DNA of 64,000 bases from positions 5,091,001 to 5,155,000 of the forward strand of contig NZ_CP108568.1 in assembly GCF_036010485.1 (NCBI RefSeq). Reading direction: 5' to 3'. The stretch comes from Streptomyces sp. NBC_01198 (GTDB lineage Bacteria; Actinomycetota; Actinomycetes; Streptomycetales; Streptomycetaceae). Of the stretch, positions 28,845-36,849 are shown in pieces. The position numbers were made by a program, and so were the translations under genes. The notes under the pieces are model-generated. The model ran no database searches, was not told the DNA's origin, and saw nothing but the letters and a program-made list of their open reading frames with translations. Numbering within the stretch: position 1 is the stretch's first letter; the number at the start of each line of letters is the position of its first letter.

Positions 28845-29753
28845 CTACTGCTCCTCGGGCGGGGTGGTGTGGCGCCCGGTGAGGGTGGCGAGGGTGGAGC
28901 GGACGTGGGCGAGGTGGGCGCGGATCTCGTCGCGGTGCTCCTCGTGGGCGCGCAGCGAGCGCTCGCTCTCCCGCCGGACCCGCTCCTCGTGCAGCCGTGC
29001 CTGCGACAGCATCGAGGCGGCCCGCTGATCGGCCTCCTCCTGCTGGGTGCGCAGCGCCTCCTCGGCGGCGGCCCGCTCTTTCTGCGCCGCGTCGAGCCGC
29101 CGCTCGGCGTCGGCCAGGAGCGCGCCGAGCCGGCTGTCGACGCCGGCCTCGTGCTCGGCGAGTTCGTGCCGCAGGGTGTCCAGGCGCCCCTGCCGCTCCT
29201 TCTCGGCCTCGGCGGTGCTGCGGTCGACGTCCTGCCGCATGGCGTCCAGCGTCTGGCCCGCCTCGCCGCGCAGGGCGTCCGCCTCGGCGCGGGCCTGGCC
29301 GAGGATCTCGGCGGCGCGGCTGCACGCCTCGTCCAGCATCCGCTCGGCGTGGTCCTCGGCCGCGGCCAGCCGGGCGGAGGCGGCGGCACGTGCCTCGTCC
29401 TGGAGGGTGCGGCGGGCGGTCTCCGCGGCGTCCCTGGCGTACTGCGCCTCGACCTCGGCGCGTTCGCGTACGGCCTCGGCCTCCTCCTCGACCAGCCGCA
29501 TCAGTTCCAGCGCGCCGGGGCCGAGCGTCTCGTAGTTCTCCGGCGGGAGGGCGCCGACCTGTTCGCGCAGGGCCGCGCATTCCGCGTCCATCTCGTTGGC
29601 GAGGACGGTGAGCCGGGCGGCGCGCTCCCAGGCGGCGTCGCGGTCCTCGGAGAGTTCCTCGAGGTAGCGGTCGACCTGGTCGGGGCGGTAGCCGTGGCCC
29701 CGCCCGCGCGTCTGCTGGAAGCCTGTTGACGATGCGGTCGTGTTGCTGCTCAT
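28845..29753 (-). CDS. Long coiled-coil protein (DivIVA-like N-terminus)
   Basis: This 302-residue protein is almost wholly coiled coil, rich in alanine, glutamate and arginine. Its N-terminal motif RGHGYRPDQVDRYLEEL resembles the membrane-targeting start of DivIVA-type proteins. Similar Streptomyces proteins are often annotated as cellulose-binding protein, for which I see no carbohydrate-binding motif. A cytoskeletal or polar scaffold role is inferred. AAGGGG lies upstream of the ATG at 29753. The upstream region (29770-29870) is unusually AT-rich and likely holds its promoter. It is convergent with the histidine kinase with an 8-base gap. Confidence 0.75.
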   Translation of the reverse strand: MSSNTTASSTGFQQTRGRGHGYRPDQVDRYLEELSEDRDAAWERAARLTVLANEMDAECAALREQVGALPPENYETLGPGALELMRLVEEEAEAVRERAEVEAQYARDAAETARRTLQDEARAAASARLAAAEDHAERMLDEACSRAAEILGQARAEADALRGEAGQTLDAMRQDVDRSTAEAEKERQGRLDTLRHELAEHEAGVDSRLGALLADAERRLDAAQKERAAAEEALRTQQEEADQRAASMLSQARLHEERVRRESERSLRAHEEHRDEIRAHLAHVRSTLATLTGRHTTPPEEQ

Positions 29754-29882
29754 CCGTCTGCCCCTTTTACCGGTGGCGTACCGCTGCTGCCCCTCGCCGT
29801 TCCCTCGCTACCTATTTATGGCTTATGACCGAATTGTACGAGCTACGACACTCCGACTGTTCTCCTACCCGGAAAACGCCGG

Positions 29883-29924
29883 AGGGCCGGGCGGAAGGAC
29901 ACATCCGTCCTTCCGCCCGGCCCT
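29883..29924 (-). terminator. 18-bp perfect hairpin terminator after the deaminase-SUKH gene
   Basis: AGGGCCGGGCGGAAGGAC and its exact complement flank the loop ACATCC. It lies about 40 bases beyond the stop of the minus-strand gene ending at 29966, so it closes that operon and insulates the coiled-coil gene. Confidence 0.8.
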
Positions 29925-29965
29925 TGGGCGGGCGCCGCGGTGAACCGTCGGGTCCGCCCCGGCTG

Positions 29966-32626
29966 TTACAGCAGCCCGTCCCACATCTGCTCGATCAGCA
30001 CCGACCACCAGTTGTCGGGCGAGGCGATCGCCGCCGGGTCCTGCGCCGCCAGCGCGGCCTGGAAGTCGACCGTCCAGTGGCCCGCCTGCTCGGGGGTCAG
30101 CCCGATCCGCAGCCGCCACATCCGGCCGAGCAGCGCCAGGCTGCGGGCGAACTCGGGCAGGCTGGAGTTCACGAACTGCGGTGCCGCGGGCGGCGAACCC
30201 GCGGGCCCGCCCTCCAGCGGCAGCGCCACGATGTGCGCGGTGCCGTACTGCACGCACAGCTGGCGCCCGAAGTCGTTGCCCATCACCAGATACGAACCCG
30301 CGTCCGCGGCCGGCTGCACCCCGCGGGAGGCGGCCAGTTCGGCCAGCGTCGGCACCGGCTGGCCGGGCTGGGCCTGCGCCCAGAAGAACGGCCCGAAGTC
30401 CACCGGCAACCCGGCCCACATCAGGGTCTGCGCCACGATGTCGGGCACCCCCTGCCGGGAGACGGCCCGCTGGTCGAAGCGGAAGATCCCGGGCGGCCCG
30501 AAGGCGCCCGCCAGCTCCTGCCCGATCACGTCGAGCCCGACCGGCGGCACCCGCAGTACGGTGTGCGGGTCGGGCATCGGCACCCGCTGCGGCTGCGGGC
30601 GGGCGGGAGCGCCCGCCACCTGGTGCAGTTCGCCCTGGTGCGTCAGCAGGTGCTGCACGCCCTGCCGGCGGCTCGCGTGGTCCCGCCCGTAGGGCGCGGT
30701 GTGGCTGATCCGCACCTGCGGCCAGGTCTCCCTGATCATCCGGGTGCAGTAACCGCCGGGCAGGTCGCAGGACTCCAGTTCGGTGTGCAGTTCGAGCACC
30801 TGCTCAGGGCGCACCCCGGCCGACCGCAGCTCGTGCAGGATCTGCCACTCCGGATGGGGGGTGCCGGGCGCGGAGCGCCTGATGATCTGCTGCTCGCTGC
30901 CGTCCTGGCCGCGGTAGCGCAGCACCGCCATGTAGCCGGGCCCCACCGTCGGCACGCCGGCCGGCGGCTGCGGATAGCCGTAGCCGGGCGCGGGCGGCGG
31001 CGCGGCGGGCCCGCCGGCGTAGGGCGGCGGGGGCGGCGGAGCGCCGCCACCGGGAGCGCCGGCGAAGGGCCCCGGCGGCGGGGGCGGCGGAGCGCCGCCC
31101 AGCGCGGGTCCGGCGACGGCGGGTCCGGCGAGCATGGTGGCCGCGTAGTGCGGGTCGTTGCTCGCGGGGGGCGGCGTTGTGCCGGGGGCGCCTCCGTAGG
31201 GCGGCGGGGGTGGTGGAGCAGCGGGGCTGCCCCCGTAGGGCGGCGGAGGTGGTGGCGCACCGGCGCTGCCTCCGTACGGCGGCGGGGGTGGCGGGGTGCC
31301 GGGGGTACCCGCGTAGGGCGGCGGGGGTGGCGGGGTGCCGGGGGTACCCGCGTACGGCGGCGGGGGTGGCGGTGTGCCAGGAGTCCCGGCGTAGGGCGGC
31401 GGGGGCGTGCCGCCGCCGGGAGTTCCGGCGAAAGGGATGTGGGGCGGGTTGCCGCCGCCTCCGGCGAGCATGGTGGCCGCGTAGTGGGGGTCGTTGCTCG
31501 CGGGGGACGGCGGTGTGCCGGGGGTCCCTCCGTACGCCGGCAGCGGCGGTGTGCCGGGAGTCCCGGCGTAGGGCGGCGGGGGAGTACCGCCCTGCCGGGA
31601 CGGGGGAGCCGGCGGCACGTTGCCGCGGACCGCCTTGGCCGTCTCAAGGCCCGCGATGTCCGCGGTACTTCCGGGTCCGCTGCCTGGGCCTGCGCCCTGA
31701 CCGCCCGCGGACGGCGGGGGAAGGGGGACGCCGGGGCCGCTCGGCGGCGGGTAGGCGGAGCCGCCCACGGTGTGCGGCACCCCGCCGCGCGCCGGCGGAG
31801 GCGCCTGCTCGGGCGTGCCGCTGCCGCCGGGCAGCAGGTCGGTCCGCTCCTCGGCGGCGTCGGGCCGCGGCGCCTGCGGCGGCAGGTCCGCGCCGACCGG
31901 CGGTGCGAAGACGGTGGCCGGGACCGGCACCGACTGCCCCCCGCTGGAGCCGCTGACCGTCTTGCCCGCCCAACTGTCGCCTTCCTGCGGCCCGTTGTGC
32001 TCGGGGACGGCGGCGGGCCGCCGGACGTAGTCGACGCCCCCCGATCCCTCGGACGCGGCGGCAGGCCGCTGCCGGTCGGGCTCCTGGGGCGTGCTCTCCG
32101 CGGCGGCCGGCCGCCGGTAGCCGATCCGGCCCGCGGATTCCCCCCCGCCGGACGGCGTACTCGTGCCGCCGGACGGCGTGCTCGTGCCGGAGCCGGCATC
32201 GGCATCACTGCCGGCGCGGGCGGTCGCGGCGGCGCTGTCCTGCCTGCGGTCCGGGATGCCCATCCGGTCCGCCGCGTCCTGCAGCCACTGCGGCGGGCTC
32301 AGCAGGAAGGACGTCGCCTCCAGGTCGATGCGCTGCGGCGGTTCCGGCGCCGCGTCGTTAGGCACAGCGCCGTACTCCTCCTCGTAGCGGCGGATCAACT
32401 CGCCGATGGGCAGGGCGGGCCACAAGGTGGCCTCCCCGCTGTCGCGGGCGATGACCACCCGTATGTCGCCGCCGTCGTCCGCCGAGGGGCCGCCCTCGCG
32501 CGGCTCCGACCAGATGACGAAGCCGAGGTCGAACTCGCGCACCCGGATCTCGCGGTGCTCGTAGGGCGGCACGCCGCCGTTGATCCAGTGCTCCGCGCGC
32601 TCCTGCGCCTGAGCGAAAGTCACCAT
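29966..32626 (-). CDS. Deaminase-like protein with C-terminal SUKH-4-like domain and proline-rich linker
   Basis: This 886-residue multi-domain protein has no signal peptide or membrane helix. Residues 1-90 (FAQAQERAEHWING, FVIWSEP, GEATLWP) resemble small immunity-type domains of the Imm35/YrhB sort. Residues 90-340 are a disordered linker. Residues 340-560 are Pro/Gly-rich with tandem YAGTPGTPPPPPP units and a duplicated SNDPHYAATMLAG. Residues 565-665 look like a nucleic acid/nucleotide deaminase, with HPEW (591-594) and CDLPGGYC (620-627) as candidate zinc/catalytic motifs. Residues 690-886 resemble SUKH-4. It starts 7 bases after the WHH-SUKH gene, so both are probably one operon. Activity and target are unproven, and the deaminase subfamily is not assigned. 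Confidence 0.75.
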   Translation of the reverse strand: MVTFAQAQERAEHWINGGVPPYEHREIRVREFDLGFVIWSEPREGGPSADDGGDIRVVIARDSGEATLWPALPIGELIRRYEEEYGAVPNDAAPEPPQRIDLEATSFLLSPPQWLQDAADRMGIPDRRQDSAAATARAGSDADAGSGTSTPSGGTSTPSGGGESAGRIGYRRPAAAESTPQEPDRQRPAAASEGSGGVDYVRRPAAVPEHNGPQEGDSWAGKTVSGSSGGQSVPVPATVFAPPVGADLPPQAPRPDAAEERTDLLPGGSGTPEQAPPPARGGVPHTVGGSAYPPPSGPGVPLPPPSAGGQGAGPGSGPGSTADIAGLETAKAVRGNVPPAPPSRQGGTPPPPYAGTPGTPPLPAYGGTPGTPPSPASNDPHYAATMLAGGGGNPPHIPFAGTPGGGTPPPPYAGTPGTPPPPPPYAGTPGTPPPPPPYAGTPGTPPPPPPYGGSAGAPPPPPPYGGSPAAPPPPPPYGGAPGTTPPPASNDPHYAATMLAGPAVAGPALGGAPPPPPPGPFAGAPGGGAPPPPPPYAGGPAAPPPAPGYGYPQPPAGVPTVGPGYMAVLRYRGQDGSEQQIIRRSAPGTPHPEWQILHELRSAGVRPEQVLELHTELESCDLPGGYCTRMIRETWPQVRISHTAPYGRDHASRRQGVQHLLTHQGELHQVAGAPARPQPQRVPMPDPHTVLRVPPVGLDVIGQELAGAFGPPGIFRFDQRAVSRQGVPDIVAQTLMWAGLPVDFGPFFWAQAQPGQPVPTLAELAASRGVQPAADAGSYLVMGNDFGRQLCVQYGTAHIVALPLEGGPAGSPPAAPQFVNSSLPEFARSLALLGRMWRLRIGLTPEQAGHWTVDFQAALAAQDPAAIASPDNWWSVLIEQMWDGLL

Positions 32627-32633
32627 GTCCGGC

Positions 32634-33647
32634 TCACCCCTCCACCGCTGCCGCGGCGGCGAAACCGCCGTCGACCATCAGGTTCGCGACCGTCTCCAGC
32701 TCCGGCGGATTGCCCGCGAGCCGCAGCAGGAAGGCGTCGACCGAGTCGCCGCACGGCAGCAGCAGTTCGGCCACCCGGTCGGCCGGGCTGTCCCAGCGGT
32801 CGCCGTCACGCGCGTCGTCGTAGGCGCAGAACCACACCGAGCCGGCGCCCTCGCCCTTGACCTTCACCGCGAGCAGCCCGCCCTGGATGTAGGCGATCGC
32901 CAGGTAGTCCTTGGTGAGGTGGTCGCGCAGGCACTTGTTCACGTAGACCAGGTCGTTGGCCGCCGCGGTGTCGCGGACGGTGAAGAACGGCTGGTCGATG
33001 AGCAGTCCCAGCTCCGGGTCCAGCGCCACCCCGCGGGGCGCGCAGCCGCCCGCCGCCTTCAGGAAGGCCCGGTAGGACCCCGGCAGCCGGTAGCCCAGCT
33101 CCTCCTCGACGTCCCGCACCTGCGTCTCGCTGACCGCCACCGGGTCCTTCGGCAGCGCGAAATGCACCGGCCGGGTCTCCTGCAGCGGCCGGGTGCCGCG
33201 CTTGTCGTGGTCGGCGACGGACTCCGCGAGCCCGCCGTGGTGCCGCAGCAGCGCCTTGACCTCGGTGGGGACCAGTTCCAGCCGCCGCGAACCCGGCACG
33301 TGGTGCCAGGTCCAGCCGTGCGGGGTGGCCACCGGGGGCAGGCTGCCCCACAGCTCGTGGCCCGAGGCGTGCAGCGCGGCGTTCGCCGAGACGTAGTCGG
33401 TCAGCCGCAGTTCGTCGATGCCGAAACCCTGGGGCGGCTCGGCTATCTCGGCCGCCGCGCGGGCGTAGGGCGAGAAGTCGGGGTGGCCCTCGTCGTCGAT
33501 CCACACCCCCTGCGGGTGGCGGCCGGCCCGTAGCGGGTCGGGGAAGTGCACGACCTGCCCGGCGTAGGCCGCGTTCGGCGGCGCGGTCCGACCCCCCGCT
33601 CCGGGGTCGGGAGGCGCTGCCCCCAGCCCTTGCCGACCTGTCGTCAT
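32634..33647 (-). CDS. WHH-type HNH nuclease domain fused to a SUKH-1 (SMI1/KNR4) domain
   Basis: In this 337-residue protein, residues 28-140 match the WHH variant of the HNH/EndoVII nuclease fold: a GHPDFSPYA strand, then GWTWHHVPG (W114, H115, H116) and LELVPTEVKALLRHHGG (H136, H137). Residues 173-310 form a SUKH-1 domain (VEEELGYRLPGSYRAFLKAAGG, then LLIDQPFF). WHH domains are usually toxin tips and SUKH domains their immunity proteins; here both are in one chain without an export signal. AGGGGGC precedes the ATG, and TAGGCT at 33689-33684 (minus) is a likely -10 box. Whether the nuclease is active is not known. Confidence 0.78.
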   Translation of the reverse strand: MTTGRQGLGAAPPDPGAGGRTAPPNAAYAGQVVHFPDPLRAGRHPQGVWIDDEGHPDFSPYARAAAEIAEPPQGFGIDELRLTDYVSANAALHASGHELWGSLPPVATPHGWTWHHVPGSRRLELVPTEVKALLRHHGGLAESVADHDKRGTRPLQETRPVHFALPKDPVAVSETQVRDVEEELGYRLPGSYRAFLKAAGGCAPRGVALDPELGLLIDQPFFTVRDTAAANDLVYVNKCLRDHLTKDYLAIAYIQGGLLAVKVKGEGAGSVWFCAYDDARDGDRWDSPADRVAELLLPCGDSVDAFLLRLAGNPPELETVANLMVDGGFAAAAAVEG

Positions 33648-33683
33648 GACTGCTGCCCCCTGGTACGTACGGGTGATGACGAC

Positions 33684-33689
33684 AGCCTA
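33684..33689 (-). promoter_or_regulatory. Probable -10 box of the WHH-SUKH / deaminase-SUKH operon
   Basis: TAGGCT on the minus strand, 36 bases before the ATG at 33647, is the best promoter-like hexamer in the spacer. The -35 side is weak. It lies downstream of a hairpin that should stop read-through from the lipoprotein gene. Confidence 0.4.
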
Positions 33690-33744
33690 GGGCCTGTTGT
33701 CCTGGCCTGTCGCAGGTGCGCTGACCGGCCCTTTGCTCAGCTCG

Positions 33745-33761
33745 CGGGCGGGTGCCGCCCG
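33745..33761 (-). terminator. Hairpin terminator after the 246-residue lipoprotein gene
   Basis: CGGGCGG and CCGCCCG form a 7-bp stem with a 3-base loop, 25 bases beyond the minus-strand stop at 33787. It separates the lipoprotein gene from the WHH-SUKH operon. Confidence 0.45.
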
Positions 33762-33786
33762 GTGGCCGCCGCGGCTGCCGCCGGGG

Positions 33787-34527
33787 TCAGCCGCCCTTGG
33801 CCGCGGTGCGCAGTTTGTCGACCTGTTTGACCGGGATCGTGCGGCGCAGCGTCGCCGGCGTGTGGTCGGCGCGCACCGTCTCGAAAGCCGCGGTGGTGTC
33901 GCCTGCCCTGACCACCGTGACCAGCACCTGGCCCGCGATGCCCTTGGCCGTGTCGCCGATCGTGTAGGAGACCTGCTGGTCGCCCAGCCCCGGCGTGGTG
34001 GGCGCGGGTTTCACCGCGAAGTGGGTGGTCACGCCGCTGCGCACCAGGGCGTAGTCGTGACAGGCCGTCACCGCGGCGGTCAGCTCGTCCAGGACGGTCC
34101 TGGCCACCCCCACCTTGTAGGACGCGATGACGGTCAGTGAGATCGCCTTGGCGCCCTTGTCCTTGTCCGTGGTGTCGGTGACCATCGCGCCGGTGTAGAC
34201 CTGCCGCGGGTGCGCGGGCTGGCTGCTCCACTGGTCGACCACCGGCTGGCACGCCGCCACGTCCGCCTTCTGCGCGGGGCCGAGCAGCTGGTCCTTGCTG
34301 GCGGCCGGCAGCACCTGGACGTGCGGCAGGTCGGAGGAGGTCAGCAGGGCGGAGGTCAGCTTGGCGATGGGCACCGCGCCCGACGCCTTCACCGGCCCCG
34401 GCTCGTCCTTGCCGCCGCCGTCGCCATCACCGCCGCAGCCGGCCGTGAGCACGAGAGCGGGCAGCAGCGCGGCGGCGGCCACGGCCCGCCTACCGGTCAG
34501 TAGGCGATGGTCTGCGCGTATCGGCAT
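33787..34527 (-). CDS. Lipoprotein, paralogue of the next gene
   Basis: This 246-residue protein has a signal peptide and the lipobox LTAGC, with C31 the predicted lipidation site, followed by a GDG-rich spacer. The mature part has VAACQPVVDQWSSQPAHPR and VTACHDYALV, so it has two spaced cysteines besides C31. Its overall plan is shared with the 244-residue lipoprotein upstream (ACQPLADITSSNPTIHR there). The fold may be of the PknH extracellular sensor type, but this is a guess. AGGGGA precedes the ATG. It sits between two nucleic-acid toxin-like loci. Function is unknown. Confidence 0.8.
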   Translation of the reverse strand: MPIRADHRLLTGRRAVAAAALLPALVLTAGCGGDGDGGGKDEPGPVKASGAVPIAKLTSALLTSSDLPHVQVLPAASKDQLLGPAQKADVAACQPVVDQWSSQPAHPRQVYTGAMVTDTTDKDKGAKAISLTVIASYKVGVARTVLDELTAAVTACHDYALVRSGVTTHFAVKPAPTTPGLGDQQVSYTIGDTAKGIAGQVLVTVVRAGDTTAAFETVRADHTPATLRRTIPVKQVDKLRTAAKGG

Positions 34528-34694
34528 CGATGCGATCCCCTGTGTCGTGTCCGTCCCGGCGTCCCACGGGCGACGGCGATCCCACGGGCGGCGGCCCGTT
34601 GCCGCGCGACTTTACGGCAACCGGGCCGCCCCTTCCGCTGTGGGGCTGCTCACAGCAGGCCCGCCTGTCCGACGGGCTGCGGCGCCGCCGCGGG

Positions 34695-35429
34695 CTACTT
34701 CCTGGCCGCGAGCGCCGCCTTGAGCTTCTCGCTCTGCTTGCGCGCCACGTCGATGGGCAGCGGGCCCGCGCCGCCGCTGGACTTCACCGACAGATACGCG
34801 GTCACGGTGTCGCCGGTCTGCACGACGGCCACCAGCGCGGCACCGGTCTTCTTGTCCGCCGTGTCGGTCATCAGATAGGACACCGACGCGTCGCCGGTCG
34901 GCACCGCCGGCCCCTTGCTGATGGTGAAGGGCGTCTTCGTCCCCGTGCTGTCGGTGGCGGTGAAGCTCGTGCAGCCGGCCAGCGCGGTCCGCACCGAGTC
35001 GATCACCTTCTTCGCGTCGCCCGGCGCGTGGCTGGCGACCAGCATCTGGTTGATCACGTCGGGGGTGGCACTGGTGGTCGCGGTGGTCTTGGCGAAGGCC
35101 GCGCCGATGAACGCCATCCGGTGGATCGTCGGATTGCTGCTGGTGATGTCGGCCAGCGGCTGGCAGGCCGGCTTGTCCGCGGTCAGCGTCGAGGTGTCGG
35201 AGGAGTCGGCGGTCTGCGACGGCTGGATGGTCCAGCCGGGCACGTCGGAGTCGGTGACCAGGGCCTTGCTGAGTTGCGCGGTGGTCAGCGGCGCCTTGCC
35301 GCTGAGCACGGTCGCGGTGCCGTCCGGGGCCTTGGTGGAGTCCGGCGCATCGGAGGAGGACGAGCAGGCGGCGGCGAGCAGCAGTGCGGGGAGCGCTGCC
35401 GCGGCCAGACGGAGCCGGGTCTTGTGCAT
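34695..35429 (-). CDS. Lipoprotein, paralogue of the preceding gene
   Basis: This 244-residue protein has a signal peptide and lipobox (LLAAACSSSSD), then an acidic Ser/Thr-rich spacer. The domain has ACQPLADITSSNPTIHRMAF and a later LAGCTSFTATDS, matching the two cysteine positions of the neighbouring lipoprotein. The two genes look like a tandem duplication with substantial divergence. The start is ATG 35429; GTG 35438 is an alternative. The C-terminal stretch is lysine-rich (VARKQSEKLKAALAARK). No enzyme motif is seen. Confidence 0.8.
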   Translation of the reverse strand: MHKTRLRLAAAALPALLLAAACSSSSDAPDSTKAPDGTATVLSGKAPLTTAQLSKALVTDSDVPGWTIQPSQTADSSDTSTLTADKPACQPLADITSSNPTIHRMAFIGAAFAKTTATTSATPDVINQMLVASHAPGDAKKVIDSVRTALAGCTSFTATDSTGTKTPFTISKGPAVPTGDASVSYLMTDTADKKTGAALVAVVQTGDTVTAYLSVKSSGGAGPLPIDVARKQSEKLKAALAARK

Positions 35430-35837
35430 CGAGGTCACATTCCCTGGTTCGGCGGTGTGGGGGGACCCGCGGGCGCGGGCCGACTGTCGATCCTCCCCGC
35501 CCCGATGCCCCGCGTCCATGCCGGGCCGGACGCTGTGTCCCGGCTGTGCGGACCGCCGGGCTGCCGGGTGCGGCGGCGTGTACGCGGGGTAGCCGCTCGC
35601 GAGGGGGCCCGGACCCCCGTCCTGGCGGTTTCATGCGCTCCGGACTGGGAGTTCATGTGTTCGGCGTGTACGCGCTGTGCCTGCTGTGTCGGCGTTCGGT
35701 CACCCGACGGTGACATGGCCCACACACAATGGGCGCGGGGACGCGTTCGGCTTTCCCATCGCGTGGCGCGTTTGGCAGTCTGATCAACATACGGGGGATC
35801 GCCGCCCGGCGGGCGGACGGAGGGATGCACGGAAAAC
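35430..35837. other. 408-bp divergent intergenic region
   Basis: No supportable gene lies here. It separates the minus-strand lipoproteins from the plus-strand YwqJ/SUKH-3 pair and must hold promoters for both. The part from 35630 to 35800 is less GC-rich than its surroundings. Short open frames here have poor codon patterns. No convincing -10/-35 pair or palindrome could be fixed. Confidence 0.5.
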
Positions 35838-36350
35838 ATGACAACTCACTTTCCGCCGGCCGGGGCCACCGACCCCAGGCTGAACTGGAGCGAGCCCCGG
35901 CACCGGGAGGGACCCCCGCCGCTGCTGCACCGCAGGGACGGCATCCTGCCCGCGGTGGCCGCCGCGCTGTCCATCCGCGACGAGGTGCTGACCTGCACCG
36001 GTGCCAAGGGCGACCAGCCGCCCGTCCTGCATCCGATCGTGCAGGAGTTCCTCGACGCGCTGCCTGCCGTCCAGCGCGAGCGCTTCACCGGCCGGTGCGC
36101 GGAACCGGTGCTCATCTCGCGGCACCTGGCCGAGGTCGAGGCCCATCGCGGCAAGCGCGCCTCGCGCCGCCCGCTGACCCAGAGCGAGGCGCGCAAGGCG
36201 CTGCGCGGGGCGAAACTGACGGCCCGCCGGATACGCGAGGACGGCGACCCGGCGCACGGCGCCTACGCCCCGCCGTGCCGCTCCTGCGGGCCGCTGCTCG
36301 CGCACTTCGGGGTCCGGGCGGTCGACCCCGCGGCAGAAGAGGGGGAATGA
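35838..36350 (+). CDS. YwqJ-family putative deaminase
   Basis: This 170-residue protein has the two zinc motifs of the YwqJ deaminase family: FTGRCAEPVLISRHLA, with C87-A88-E89 as the first ligand/catalytic pair, and APPCRSCGPLLAHFGV, with C147 and C150. The N-terminal 45 residues are variable. YwqJ deaminases are best known as C-terminal toxin domains of secreted polymorphic toxins. This one is a stand-alone protein without signal, WXG or RHS regions. The SUKH-3 gene starts 7 bases after its stop, which is the pattern of a toxin and its immunity protein. Activity on nucleotides or nucleic acids is inferred. Confidence 0.8.
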   Translation: MTTHFPPAGATDPRLNWSEPRHREGPPPLLHRRDGILPAVAAALSIRDEVLTCTGAKGDQPPVLHPIVQEFLDALPAVQRERFTGRCAEPVLISRHLAEVEAHRGKRASRRPLTQSEARKALRGAKLTARRIREDGDPAHGAYAPPCRSCGPLLAHFGVRAVDPAAEEGE

Positions 36351-36357
36351 ACGCCCC

Positions 36358-36849
36358 GTGACCGTCAGTGTGCGTTTCCCGGTCGGCGTCGACACCGCGC
36401 TGCGGGCCGGCGGCTGGGAGCCCGGCCGGTGGGACATCAAGCAGGCCGAGGACTGGGCCGATCTGCTGCGCGGGCACGTCTCGCCCGCCGGGCACCGGCA
36501 CGCCGTCTTCCCGGCCGCCGTCGAGGCGTGGGCCGAATTCGGCGGCCTCGCGTATCCGGCCGCCTCGGGGCCGGGACGGCTGGTCGCGCCCAGCGCGGTC
36601 ACCGTCGACCCGCTGCTCGGCCTGCACATGGCGCGAACCTTCGCCGACCTCGGCCGGGCGCTGGAGACCGAGGTCAGCCCGCTCGGCGAGGAGCCGGGCT
36701 CCGGCGCCCTGCTGGCCATCGACGCCGAGGGCCGGGTCTACGCCATCGACCACGCGGGGGACTGGTACGTCGGCCCCGACATCGACCTGGCCCTGGCCGC
36801 CCTGATCGGCGGCGGCCGCACCGTACGGCTCACGCTCGCCGCGCACTGA
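36358..36849 (+). CDS. SUKH-3 family immunity-type protein
   Basis: This 163-residue protein has the SUKH-3 pattern: LRAGGWEPGRWDIKQAEDW, AAVEAWAEFGGLAYP, TVDPLLGLHMA, LETEVSPLGEE and LLAIDAEGRVYAIDHAGDWY. SUKH-3 proteins usually bind and block a partner nucleic-acid-active toxin. The GTG at 36358 is 7 bases after the YwqJ-type gene, and the two are almost surely one operon. It is the third SUKH-type domain within 7 kb. Binding to the adjacent deaminase is inferred. Confidence 0.82.
   Translation: MTVSVRFPVGVDTALRAGGWEPGRWDIKQAEDWADLLRGHVSPAGHRHAVFPAAVEAWAEFGGLAYPAASGPGRLVAPSAVTVDPLLGLHMARTFADLGRALETEVSPLGEEPGSGALLAIDAEGRVYAIDHAGDWYVGPDIDLALAALIGGGRTVRLTLAAH

Noticed and set aside
28845-29753. 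Cellulose-binding protein, as such genes are often named
   Set aside because: The translation is coiled coil throughout with no aromatic carbohydrate-binding module or signal peptide.
31180-31440. Regularly spaced repeats suggesting a CRISPR-like array
   Set aside because: The repeats are in frame and encode YAGTPGTPPPPPP units of the 886-residue protein; there are no unique spacers or cas genes.
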